Assembly: GCA_022615805.1 (NCBI GenBank)
Contig: JAKEGO010000149.1
Location: 1-7,212 of the forward strand
Direction: 5' to 3'
Length of the DNA: 7,212 bases
Source: Thermoplasmata archaeon
GTDB lineage: Archaea; Thermoplasmatota; JAKEGO01
The position numbers were made by a program, and so were the translations under genes. Below, piece by piece: positions 1-5,987 of this stretch (its first letter is position 1; each line of letters opens with the position of its first letter). A model generated the notes under the pieces. The model made no database searches and was not told the DNA's origin. It saw nothing but the letters and a program-made list of their open reading frames with translations.

Positions 1-1
1 G

Positions 2-409
2 TATTACCGCGTCGGCGATTCCCCGGAGGAAAGGGTCGTCGAGTTCGAGGTCAGGGTGCTGTTCCCCCAGGAGCTCCGCCTGCTGGTCGAGCACATGGGC
101 TTCGAGGTACTGAAGGTCTACGGCGACTACGATCTCAACCCCTTCGGGGAGGACAGCCCGAAGCAGATAGTCACGTGCTGCCCGAAGGCGGCCAAGGCCG
201 GGAACGGCCCTGCCGGTCCGGTCCCGAAGGATGACGGGCGACGAAGCGCGTTCCGTCGAAGGGATGATGGCGAGGACGCAGGCGACGCGGGCGATCGGGA
301 GCGCGATGCCAGAGACGACGAGGGTGAGGCCGACGACGTGAACATCGATGAGATCATGAGGAAACACCACGGCGATCACGCGGGCGATGACGGATGGGCG
401 ACGTCGTGA
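2..409 (+). CDS. Class I SAM-dependent methyltransferase, C-terminal part, with charged tail (5' end outside window)
   Basis: The frame is open from base 2 to the TGA at 407-409, giving 135 residues, so this is the end of a gene that starts before the window. Codons 16-61 match the last strands of small class I (Rossmann) methyltransferases: a hydrophobic strand, the helix LRLLVEHMGFEVLKVYGDYD, then NPFGEDSPKQIVTC. In that family the G-F-E-V and YGDYD...F...SP..IV pattern closes the fold. The SAM-binding motifs would lie upstream, so the substrate cannot be told. After codon 62 there are 73 further residues that do not look like the fold. About 30% of them are Asp or Glu, with Arg and Gly runs, so they are probably disordered. 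The next gene overlaps the end by 16 bases, which suggests co-transcription. Family call fairly sure; function of the tail unknown. Confidence 0.75.
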   Translation, partial: YYRVGDSPEERVVEFEVRVLFPQELRLLVEHMGFEVLKVYGDYDLNPFGEDSPKQIVTCCPKAAKAGNGPAGPVPKDDGRRSAFRRRDDGEDAGDAGDRERDARDDEGEADDVNIDEIMRKHHGDHAGDDGWATS

Positions 410-864
410 TAATGGATGGGGAGGACGGGCACATCGACGAGTGCATAGCCATCGCAAGGCGGCTGCCCGAGCACTTCACCGAGCGCGCGGTGGAGGCCAT
501 CGAGGACGACCTGAGAGACGCGATCTTCTACGTCGCCATCGACCGGATGGGGGTCGCGGGGTTCATCGTCGTCAGGCCGGACATGCGGGAGCGCGAGGCG
601 GACATCGCATGGATGGCCGTCCGCCCCTCCATCCTCCGGCAGGGCATCGGCACCCTTCTCCTTGGACGTGCGGAGACCGAGATGCGCATCCGCGGCGTCA
701 GGAAGATGCGGATCCGGACCCTCGCCGAGGAGGCCTGCCACGAGCCGTACGAGGGCACGAGGCGCTTCTACGAGGTCAACGGGTTCGACCACGTCGTCAC
801 GATCCCCGACTACCCCCTGTGGGACGACGGCAACCCCTGCGCGGTGTACGAGAAGGAACTGTGA
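394..864 (+). CDS. GNAT family N-acetyltransferase
   Basis: A 156-residue protein of normal length for a single GNAT domain, which transfers an acetyl group from acetyl-CoA to an amine; the substrate cannot be read from sequence. Visible signs are strand VAGFIVVRP (about 54-62), strand IAWMAVRPSI (71-80), and the acetyl-CoA pyrophosphate loop RQGIGT (82-87) followed by a helix. Near the end are GTRRFYEVNGF, with the usual motif-B Tyr, and a closing PDYPLWDDGNPCAVYEKEL. This ending resembles GNAT proteins whose C-terminus reads FY...GF......GNPC. The ATG at 394 overlaps the methyltransferase end by 16 bases. An in-frame ATG at 412 is an alternative, since neither has a convincing Shine-Dalgarno site. 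The overlap points to translational coupling in one transcript. Confidence 0.9.
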   Translation: MGDVVIMDGEDGHIDECIAIARRLPEHFTERAVEAIEDDLRDAIFYVAIDRMGVAGFIVVRPDMREREADIAWMAVRPSILRQGIGTLLLGRAETEMRIRGVRKMRIRTLAEEACHEPYEGTRRFYEVNGFDHVVTIPDYPLWDDGNPCAVYEKEL

Positions 865-940
865 CCGCATCGCTGAAGTGGGCGCCGGCCGGAACCGGAC
901 GCGGTACATGGGTCGTGGATGCGAGAGGCAAGGTGAACGA

Positions 941-1216
941 ATGGCGTTCGAGATAAAGGTCAAGAAGCCCAAGAAGGGAGAGCTCGAAAGGCTCGGCGTG
1001 TTAGACTGGCCCATCTGGGAGAAGGAGGTCTCCGAGTTCGAATGGTTCTACGGCTCGGGCGAGACCTTCTACGTCCTCGAGGGCGTCGTGAGGGTCGAGC
1101 CGGAGGACGGGGAGCCCGCCGAGTTCGGCGCCGGGGACCTGGTCAGGATGCCGAAGGGCATGGCCTGCAAATGGAAGGTCAGCTCGCCCATCCGGAAGCA
1201 CTACCGATCCGACTAG
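941..1216 (+). CDS. Cupin_3 (DUF861) domain protein
   Basis: A 91-residue single cupin domain. The family hallmark is present in order: WPIWEKEVSEFEWFYGSGETFYVLEG, then a turn with an E-P-E-D-G-E hairpin, GAGDLVRMPKGMACKWKV, and the closing IRKHY. This matches the small Cupin_3 proteins related to the EutQ and ureidoglycolate-cupin group. Many of them lack the full His set of metal-binding cupins, and here too the first motif has Glu and Tyr but no His pair, so enzymatic activity is doubtful. The start is set by the AGGTGA at 931-936, four bases before the ATG. An open frame running further upstream lies over the acetyltransferase gene and is not coding. A 76-base gap follows the acetyltransferase gene, so the two may share a transcript. 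Family call is firm; role unknown. Confidence 0.92.
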   Translation: MAFEIKVKKPKKGELERLGVLDWPIWEKEVSEFEWFYGSGETFYVLEGVVRVEPEDGEPAEFGAGDLVRMPKGMACKWKVSSPIRKHYRSD

Positions 1217-1333
1217 GCCATCGGCTCCAGCATGACCGTCCATGCCCGGGATCGGGAGCGGGTGGATGCGGGATCCGGATCGAGTTCCTGGGCGTTCGTC
1301 CGGAGGTCCTGATCCTCGCGTAGAATCGGTTCC

Positions 1334-1340
1334 GTTAAGA
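1334..1340 (+). promoter_or_regulatory. Possible weak TATA box for the SRAP gene
   Basis: The sequence GTTAAGA is the only AT-rich hexamer-like stretch upstream of the SRAP gene. Its centre lies about 26 bases before the ATG at 1363, the usual TATA-to-start spacing in archaea, so the transcript would be leaderless. The match to the consensus is poor. A purine-rich GGGGTGAGG at 1342-1350 is an alternative signal, as a distant ribosome binding site. Confidence 0.3.
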
Positions 1341-1350
1341 AGGGGTGAGG

Positions 1351-1362
1351 CGTTCTTTTTCC
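1351..1362 (+). terminator. Possible T-rich terminator of the upstream cluster
   Basis: CGTTCTTTTTCC ends exactly at the SRAP start codon and contains a run of five T. Archaeal RNA polymerase often terminates in T-runs without a hairpin. If the SRAP transcript starts at 1363, this run would lie just outside it and could end the cupin transcript. The evidence is a single short run only. Confidence 0.2.
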
Positions 1363-2094
1363 ATGTGCGGCCGTTTCGCCCTGTTCAGCACGAAGTGGGC
1401 CATCGGCGAGGAGTTCCTCGTGGAGGTCGTCGGCGACCTCGAGCCCAGGTACAACGTGGCCCCGGGGACGGACGTCCTCGCGGTCATGGGCGGGATGGAC
1501 CCGCTGAGCGAAGGTCCGGACGGACCGGGGATGGATGGGGCCGATGGGGATGGGAGACCCCCGAGGCACGCCGCGATGCTCACGTGGGGCCTCGTGCCGC
1601 ACTGGGCGAAGGATCCCGCCGTCGGGAACCGGATGTTCAACGCCCGGGCGGAGGGGCTGGCGGAGAAGCCGTCGTTCAGGGAGGCGTTCGCGGGGAGGCG
1701 GTGCCTCGTCGTCGCCGACGGTTTCTACGAGTGGCGCAGGACGGGAACGCGCAACCCCGTGTTCATCTCGATGGGGGACGGGAGGCCATTCGGGATGGCC
1801 GGCCTGTACGAGACGTGGCGCTCGGGTGAGGTCACCCTGGACACGTGCACGATAATAACCACGACGCCGAACGACATGATGAGGGACATCCACGACAGGA
1901 TGCCGGCGATCGTCGCCCCCGGGGACCGCGATGCATGGCTCGACCCCCGGAACGCGGACGTCGACGCCCTGTCCGGTCTCCTCGGGCCGTACCCGTCGGT
2001 AGTGATGAAGGCCGTCGACGTCGGGAAGAGGGTGGGCAGCGTCGAGAACGAGGGGCCTGACCTGATCAGGCCCGTGGCTTCGCGGTTGTTCTGA
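1363..2094 (+). CDS. SRAP domain protein (YedK/HMCES type), abasic-site DNA-protein crosslinking
   Basis: 243 residues, a normal SRAP length. Proteins of this family lose Met1, and the exposed Cys2 bonds to abasic sites in single-stranded DNA, shielding stalled forks from strand breakage. All the key parts are visible: MCGRF at 1-5 (catalytic Cys2), RYNVAPG with Asn31, LTWGLVPHWAKD at 73-84, NARAEG with Glu97, RCLVVADGFYEW at 113-124, MAGLYE at 145-150, and TPNDMMRDIHDRMPAI with His177. The gene could open at GTG 1345, but the family demands Cys at position 2, which fixes the ATG at 1363. Residues 43-70 form an unusual Gly/Asp/Pro-rich insertion between the first motif and the core strand. 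It stands alone between a cupin gene and a gene-free spacer, with no SOS-type operator visible. Confidence 0.97.
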   Translation: MCGRFALFSTKWAIGEEFLVEVVGDLEPRYNVAPGTDVLAVMGGMDPLSEGPDGPGMDGADGDGRPPRHAAMLTWGLVPHWAKDPAVGNRMFNARAEGLAEKPSFREAFAGRRCLVVADGFYEWRRTGTRNPVFISMGDGRPFGMAGLYETWRSGEVTLDTCTIITTTPNDMMRDIHDRMPAIVAPGDRDAWLDPRNADVDALSGLLGPYPSVVMKAVDVGKRVGSVENEGPDLIRPVASRLF

Positions 2095-2232
2095 CGTCAG
2101 GGGCCGTTCCGAAAATGGCCGGGACCGCGGTGGCGATGTGGATCGCCATCGCCCGGGCGAACCATCGCCGTCCTGACCCGCTATTCGGGCCTTCCGATGG
2201 CCGTACGATATGTAAAGGCGATACCATGTACT

Positions 2233-2358
2233 ATGTTGCACAATTTGTTGACATCTGGCCCGGCGTTCCGTGTGATAACATCGATCAGCCGATCATTGCG
2301 GGCTCGATCATCATCATGAACGGGGTTCCGGCGGCCAGATAATGCAACAAAGCAACAT
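2233..2358. repeat. Long imperfect inverted repeat / hairpin-forming region upstream of the surface-protein promoter
   Basis: The two halves pair in nested order over 126 bases. From outside in: ATGTTGC (2233-2239) with GCAACAT (2352-2358); TTTGTTG (2244-2250) with CAACAAA (2345-2351); ATCTGGCC (2253-2260) with GGCCAGAT (2333-2340); CGG (2261-2263) with CCG (2328-2330); CGTTC (2264-2268) with GAACG (2318-2322); and GATCAGCC (2283-2290) with GGCTCGATC (2301-2309, one bulge). About 38 base pairs form around a 10-base loop, with small bulges between. The segment is richer in AT than the genes around it and ends 12 bases before the TATA box. It could be a cruciform or operator region, a small transposon remnant, or a folded RNA. 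No target-site duplication was found at its ends. Confidence 0.7.
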
Positions 2359-2360
2359 CA

Positions 2361-2376
2361 CGATAAAGGTTATATC
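2361..2376 (+). promoter_or_regulatory. Archaeal BRE/TATA promoter of the propeller gene
   Basis: CGATAAAGGTTATATC contains a purine-rich BRE-like stretch (GATAAAGG) followed by TTATAT at 2370-2375. The usual TATA-to-start distance of about 26 bases puts the first transcribed base near 2398, exactly at the second in-frame ATG of the gene. There is no Shine-Dalgarno site in the following bases. A leaderless mRNA is therefore likely. Confidence 0.7.
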
Positions 2377-2391
2377 GTCACACGGCGTTCG

Positions 2392-5097
2392 ATGTCCATG
2401 GATCATTGGACGTGGGGGCACAGGTCATTCCCGGCATCGCTCATCGTCACGGCCGTCCTGTTCTGCGCCATCTCGGCGATCGGCCCCGTAAAGGGCGATT
2501 GCGACTGGACGATGTTCAGGTACGATCACCTCCACACCGGGAGCGTCGAGGGCGATGTTCCGGGAACGAACGCCACCGCATGGACGTTCGACACGAACGG
2601 CACCGCGTGGCTCGTCTCCTCGCCGATGGTCGTTGACGGGTTCGTCTACATCGGATGCGACGATCAGAGGCTCTACAAGCTGTTCGAGGACAACGGCACC
2701 GAGGTCTGGAACTACAGCGCAGGGACGGGGACCTACGCTGGTTTCTGGTCTTCCCCGTGCGTCGATCCCGACAGCGGCCTCGTCCTCTGCCACGCCAACG
2801 GCGTGCATGCCATCGACATCGAAACGGGAGAACTGGTCTGGCGCTTCGCGACGATGAACCGCGAGTTCTGTTCGCCGGTGGTGTACGGGGACAGGGTCTA
2901 CGTCGGTTCCTACGACGAGCATCTCTACTGCCTGCCGCTGGAGGACCCGAACGGTGACGGCAACATCTCGTCCGGAGAGGTCATCTGGTACTACGAGACG
3001 GGAGAGTACGAGAGCGGGGTCAGGGTGGAAGGCACGGGCGGAGCGGTATCCACCACACCCGCGATATACGGCGACATGGTCCTCGCCGCCGAGCAGACGC
3101 AGTACAACGAGCAGAACCAGTACTGCGATTACAATCTCTTCTGCCTGCCGCTCGACGACCCGGACGGATCGGGCGTCATCGAGCATGATGAGATCCTGTG
3201 GAAGTACAAGATCGGCGAGAAGGTCCCGATCGTGGAGACCGACATCCCTGGGGAGGGCGGCGACGCCTTCTCGTCGCCGACCATCGATCCCGCCCTGGGC
3301 CAGGTGTACATCGGCTCACGGGACGAGAAGATGTACTGCCTGGACCTCGATGCCGACGACGATGGCATCGACAACGACCTCGATGGGTTCACAGACAACG
3401 AGGGTGCGCTGATATGGACATTCCAATCCGACAACCAGATCTTTTCCACGGCCAGTTATCATGACGGGACCCTCTTCTTCGGGACCGGCTACAACAGCCA
3501 CGCCAGCAGCGGGTCGTTCTATGCCATCCCGGAGGAGGACCCGGATGGTGACGGGACGATAACCGCGGTGGAAATGGAATGGAACTTCACCAGCGCGGAG
3601 GGGATGCTCTCATCGGCGCTCCTTGCCGACGGCAAGGCCATCGTGGGATGCAACGATGGGCGTCTATACGTCTTCGATCAGAAGAACGGCACGATCCTCT
3701 GGACCTTCGAGACCGATGCCGATGGCGAACATGCCATCGGTTCGTCGCCATCGCTGTATGAGGGGAACCTCATATTCGGGTGCTGCAACGGGCGGGTCTA
3801 CTCGCTTGGGGAAATGGCCAGTAACGCTCCGCCTGTCATCTCTCTCCTCGGTCCTGCTGACGGGATGCGCGCGCCTGCCGGGCCCGAGCTCACATGGTCG
3901 GCGAGCGATGAGGACGAGGACGACGTCCTCTCGTTCGATGTCTATCTCGGCACCGACGAAGGCGAGGTGGCCGCTTCGTCGGGCGACGTGATGGCGGTGG
4001 ACGACATCGGCATCTCCAGCTACGTGGCGGAGGGGCTCGACGGTGCGACGCGGTACTTCTGGAAGGTCGTCGCGAGCGATGGGGATGCGGAGGTCGCGTC
4101 CGAGATATGGGAGTTCACGACCAACGTCGCCCCGACGGTCGCGCTGGTCTCGCCGGGTGACGATGGGACGGTCGATGCGGGGTCCGTCCTCCTTGAATGG
4201 ACGGCATCGGACGATGATGACGACACCTTGACCTATGATGTGATGCTCGCGAGGACCGACCCGCCGGGTCCGATATCGGAGGGCCGAAAGGACACGACGT
4301 TCGAGGCGTCCGTCAAGGAGGGGAGGACCTACTTCTGGTGCATCGTGGCGGATGACGGGCTCGACGCGACCAGGTCCGCGACATGGAGCTTCAGGACCAG
4401 TTCCGGCCCGCAGAACGAAGCCCCGACGATCGCCCTCCGGTCCCCCTTCGACGGTGCGACCGTGGATTCGTTGGATGTCGTCCTCGTCTACGACGGGAGC
4501 GACCCTGACGGCGACGATGTCACCTACGACGTCTACCTCGACACGAAGGACGACCCCACCTACCGCATCGTCGCGGGATCGACGGCCGAGTCCTGCTTGG
4601 CCGATGGCCTCGAGGACGGCGCGACCTACCGCTGGAAGGTCGTCGCATCGGATGGGGAGCTCGCAACGGCGTCGGCCGTGTGGGGCTTCACCGTGCAAAA
4701 GCCCAACAGTCCCCCGACCATCGAGCTGTCCAGCCCGATTACCAACAGCGTCATCGGGGGGACGATGGTCAGCCTCTCCTGGGATGCCGCAGATGTCGAC
4801 GGGCAGGAGCTCACGTTCTCAATCGTGATGGACACCCACCCGGACCCGACGTTGGTCGTCGCCGATGGCATAGAGGACCTCGGTTACGACATCTCCGACC
4901 TTGTGCGCGGCGAAACGTATCACTGGAAGGTGATCGCCTCGGACGGCATCGACGAGACCGAGTCCTCCGAATGGACATTCTCCGTCAAGGCGAAGGATGG
5001 CGGGGGCGATGACCCGATTCCCGGGCCCTCCGCCGTGGAGGTCGTTGCCGTGGCGATAGTGTCCATCGGGTGGTACCATGGGCGGAAGGACACCTAG
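2392..5097 (+). CDS. Secreted PQQ-like beta-propeller protein with calcium loops, four Fn3-like repeats and a C-terminal anchor
   Basis: 901 residues, probably exported and held at the cell surface. A hydrophobic signal runs from about residue 13 to 31, with likely cleavage near residue 35. WTMFRYDHLHTG (39-50) opens a PQQ-like propeller reaching about residue 475. Blade motifs of the type SP..YGD.VYVG....LYCL......W.F recur eight times, and the N-terminal W-T-F strand appears to close the last blade. Blade turns hold calcium-type loops at 185-196, 256-267, 318-338 and 383-394. Four Fn3-like repeats follow at about 478-577, 578-674, 675-771 and 772-868, each ending in a pattern like YFWKVVASDG...S..W.F. 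A GGGDDPIPGPS stretch, a short hydrophobic segment (881-895) and RK close the chain. At least seven N-x-S/T sequons occur in the propeller. No catalytic residues are evident, so binding or adhesion is an inference. I list the ATG at 2392, but promoter spacing favours ATG 2398, two codons later. Confidence 0.95.
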   Translation: MSMDHWTWGHRSFPASLIVTAVLFCAISAIGPVKGDCDWTMFRYDHLHTGSVEGDVPGTNATAWTFDTNGTAWLVSSPMVVDGFVYIGCDDQRLYKLFEDNGTEVWNYSAGTGTYAGFWSSPCVDPDSGLVLCHANGVHAIDIETGELVWRFATMNREFCSPVVYGDRVYVGSYDEHLYCLPLEDPNGDGNISSGEVIWYYETGEYESGVRVEGTGGAVSTTPAIYGDMVLAAEQTQYNEQNQYCDYNLFCLPLDDPDGSGVIEHDEILWKYKIGEKVPIVETDIPGEGGDAFSSPTIDPALGQVYIGSRDEKMYCLDLDADDDGIDNDLDGFTDNEGALIWTFQSDNQIFSTASYHDGTLFFGTGYNSHASSGSFYAIPEEDPDGDGTITAVEMEWNFTSAEGMLSSALLADGKAIVGCNDGRLYVFDQKNGTILWTFETDADGEHAIGSSPSLYEGNLIFGCCNGRVYSLGEMASNAPPVISLLGPADGMRAPAGPELTWSASDEDEDDVLSFDVYLGTDEGEVAASSGDVMAVDDIGISSYVAEGLDGATRYFWKVVASDGDAEVASEIWEFTTNVAPTVALVSPGDDGTVDAGSVLLEWTASDDDDDTLTYDVMLARTDPPGPISEGRKDTTFEASVKEGRTYFWCIVADDGLDATRSATWSFRTSSGPQNEAPTIALRSPFDGATVDSLDVVLVYDGSDPDGDDVTYDVYLDTKDDPTYRIVAGSTAESCLADGLEDGATYRWKVVASDGELATASAVWGFTVQKPNSPPTIELSSPITNSVIGGTMVSLSWDAADVDGQELTFSIVMDTHPDPTLVVADGIEDLGYDISDLVRGETYHWKVIASDGIDETESSEWTFSVKAKDGGGDDPIPGPSAVEVVAVAIVSIGWYHGRKDT

Positions 5098-5360
5098 CCC
5101 TGGACGACATCGTGGTCCAGCTTCCCGACCCTCCCGATGTCCGCGTTGAAGCGGTCCCCCGGGACGATCGGCCCGACCTTCTCGGGGATGCCCGTCGCGA
5201 TGGCGTCCCCGCTTCGGGGACCTGGAACCGGAGATGAGCGAGATGGTCCCCGCGACGGAGCCGGGAGGAAGCGGTCGCTAGAGCCCAGCCTGGCCGCGCC
5301 GTTGACCGAGAGCGATATCCGGGTGTCGTCTGGGTCGCCGACCCCGTCCACCGGGGCGAC
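5094..5360 (-). pseudogene. Decayed fragment of an FAH family hydrolase gene
   Basis: Read on the minus strand, this stretch resembles the last third of the intact FAH gene at 6692-7212. Shared blocks include RISLSVNG, IATG.PE.VGPIVPGDR and RVGKLDHDVV. Between SS.R and GD the two proteins lose all likeness for about 20 residues, while the DNA stays alignable. Small deletions totalling three bases (about one near 5268 and two near 5220) shift the frame out and back. The N-terminal part with the metal-binding HHEVEL and TARD motifs is absent, so it cannot be an active enzyme. It has no start context of its own and fills nearly the whole gap between the propeller gene and the lemA promoter. The stop overlaps the end of the propeller gene. 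Confidence 0.9.
5102..5360 (+). repeat. Direct repeat copy 1 (FAH-derived), left of lemA-TPM
   Basis: This segment aligns in the same orientation with 6733-6994. The first 32 bases (5102-5133) are identical, the first 76 or so differ at only about seven positions, and another run of about 25 bases (around 5300-5324) is identical. The middle is less alike and carries the small deletions. The match stops about ten bases before the lemA TATA box. Confidence 0.85.
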
Positions 5361-5369
5361 GGCGCTACG

Positions 5370-5376
5370 TATTTAA
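5370..5376 (+). promoter_or_regulatory. TATA box of the lemA-TPM operon
   Basis: TATTTAA, in the local context ACGTATTTAACG, is the only AT-rich stretch in a GC-rich spacer. A start about 26 bases downstream falls near 5399, leaving a leader of roughly 17 bases before the TTG at 5416 that includes the ribosome binding site. Transcription would begin after the GTG at 5392, which argues against that start codon. Confidence 0.6.
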
Positions 5377-5403
5377 CGCCCCTTATGGATTGTGGGCGGC
5401 TCT

Positions 5404-5413
5404 GGATGTGATC
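5404..5413 (+). promoter_or_regulatory. Strong Shine-Dalgarno site that fixes the lemA start
   Basis: GGATGTGATC matches the ideal archaeal GGAGGTGATC at nine of ten bases. Its GGAGG-equivalent core ends seven bases before TTG 5416, a standard spacing. It lies inside the reading that would begin at GTG 5392, so it supports TTG 5416 as the real start. Confidence 0.65.
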
Positions 5414-5415
5414 CC

Positions 5416-5973
5416 TTGAGAGGTCCGAGGCTCAAGCCGCTGCATATCGCGTTGATATTTGTGGGGCTAATAGCCCTCGTGATGCTGGTCTGGATCGCGA
5501 CGACGTACAACTCCTACGTCGAGATGGAGGCGGAGATCGACGGTCATTGGAACGAGATCCGGAACCAGGAGCAGAGGAAGATGGACCTCATCCCCGACCT
5601 CGTGGCCCAGTCGGAGCAGTACCAGGAGTTCGAGAAGGGCACCCTCGAGAACATCACGAGACTGCGCACCCAGTGGATGGAGTCCGATTCGGCGGTGGAG
5701 CAGACCAACATCTCGGGCGAGATGGGGGCGCTCATCGACGACATAATCATCACCTACGAGGCCTACCCCTACCTCCAGGCCGAAGGGCCGCTGAGGGCGG
5801 TCATGGACGAGATGGCGGGGACCGAGAACCGCATCGCTTACAGGCGCACGAAGTACATCGATGCGGTGAAGGACTACAACGCCGGGATCAAGAAGTTCCC
5901 CGGCAAGCTGGTCGCCGATGCGTTCGGGTTCGAGGAGAGAGAGAACCTCTACGGCTCCGCGCCGGGCCCCTGA
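5416..5973 (+). CDS. lemA: LemA family membrane protein
   Basis: 185 residues from a TTG start, typical for LemA. A short basic N-terminus is followed by one membrane helix (about 11-29), then YNSYV at 31-35 and the LemA signature region around QEQRKMDLIPDLV (51-63). Long helices follow, with ITYEAYPYLQAEG (112-124), ENRIAYRRTKYIDAVKDYN (137-155) and KKFPGKLVADAFGFEERE (159-176), all in the family's usual order. LemA proteins are helical, with the N-terminus outside and the bulk inside or at the membrane; their molecular task is poorly known. The gene is followed 14 bases later by a TPM-domain gene, a pairing common in bacteria and archaea that supports a joint envelope role. A longer reading from GTG 5392 exists but would start upstream of the expected transcript start. 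Confidence 0.95.
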   Translation: MRGPRLKPLHIALIFVGLIALVMLVWIATTYNSYVEMEAEIDGHWNEIRNQEQRKMDLIPDLVAQSEQYQEFEKGTLENITRLRTQWMESDSAVEQTNISGEMGALIDDIIITYEAYPYLQAEGPLRAVMDEMAGTENRIAYRRTKYIDAVKDYNAGIKKFPGKLVADAFGFEERENLYGSAPGP

Positions 5974-5987
5974 ACGGAGGGGGCACG

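Noticed and set aside
1031..1045. GTTCGAAT, like a tRNA T-loop
   Set aside because: It is inside the cupin gene, with no acceptor stem or anticodon arm around it.
2053..2073. Perfect 8-bp stem GGGCCTGA / TCAGGCCC with a 5-base loop as a terminator of the SRAP gene
   Set aside because: It lies inside the coding end, encodes conserved family residues (GPDLIRPV) and has no T-run after it, so it is likely coincidental.
1213..2241. Open frame of 342 residues on the minus strand
   Set aside because: It lies opposite the SRAP gene, whose motifs are unmistakable. The composition is Pro/Arg/His-rich, as expected for a shadow.
2115..2342. Open frame of 75 residues on the plus strand in the spacer
   Set aside because: It has no family likeness and no ribosome site, mixed composition, and it runs through the inverted repeat. 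The spacer is better explained by the hairpin region and promoter.
2233..2358. Calling the inverted repeat a transposable element outright
   Set aside because: No target-site duplication, no second copy in this window and no transposase; kept only as one possible explanation.
3664..4698. Long open frame of 344 residues on the minus strand
   Set aside because: It is the Arg-rich antisense shadow of the propeller/Fn3 gene, produced by high GC, with no domain likeness.
5022..5090. Naming the surface-protein tail as a PGF-CTERM archaeosortase signal
   Set aside because: The layout (Gly/Asp linker, IPGPS, hydrophobic stretch, RK) is similar, but the exact motif is not met and the hydrophobic part is short.
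5547..5987. Upstream extension of the TPM reading frame
   Set aside because: It overlaps lemA in another frame and is His/Arg/Gly-rich. The signal peptide and the GGAGG before GTG 5988 show the true start.
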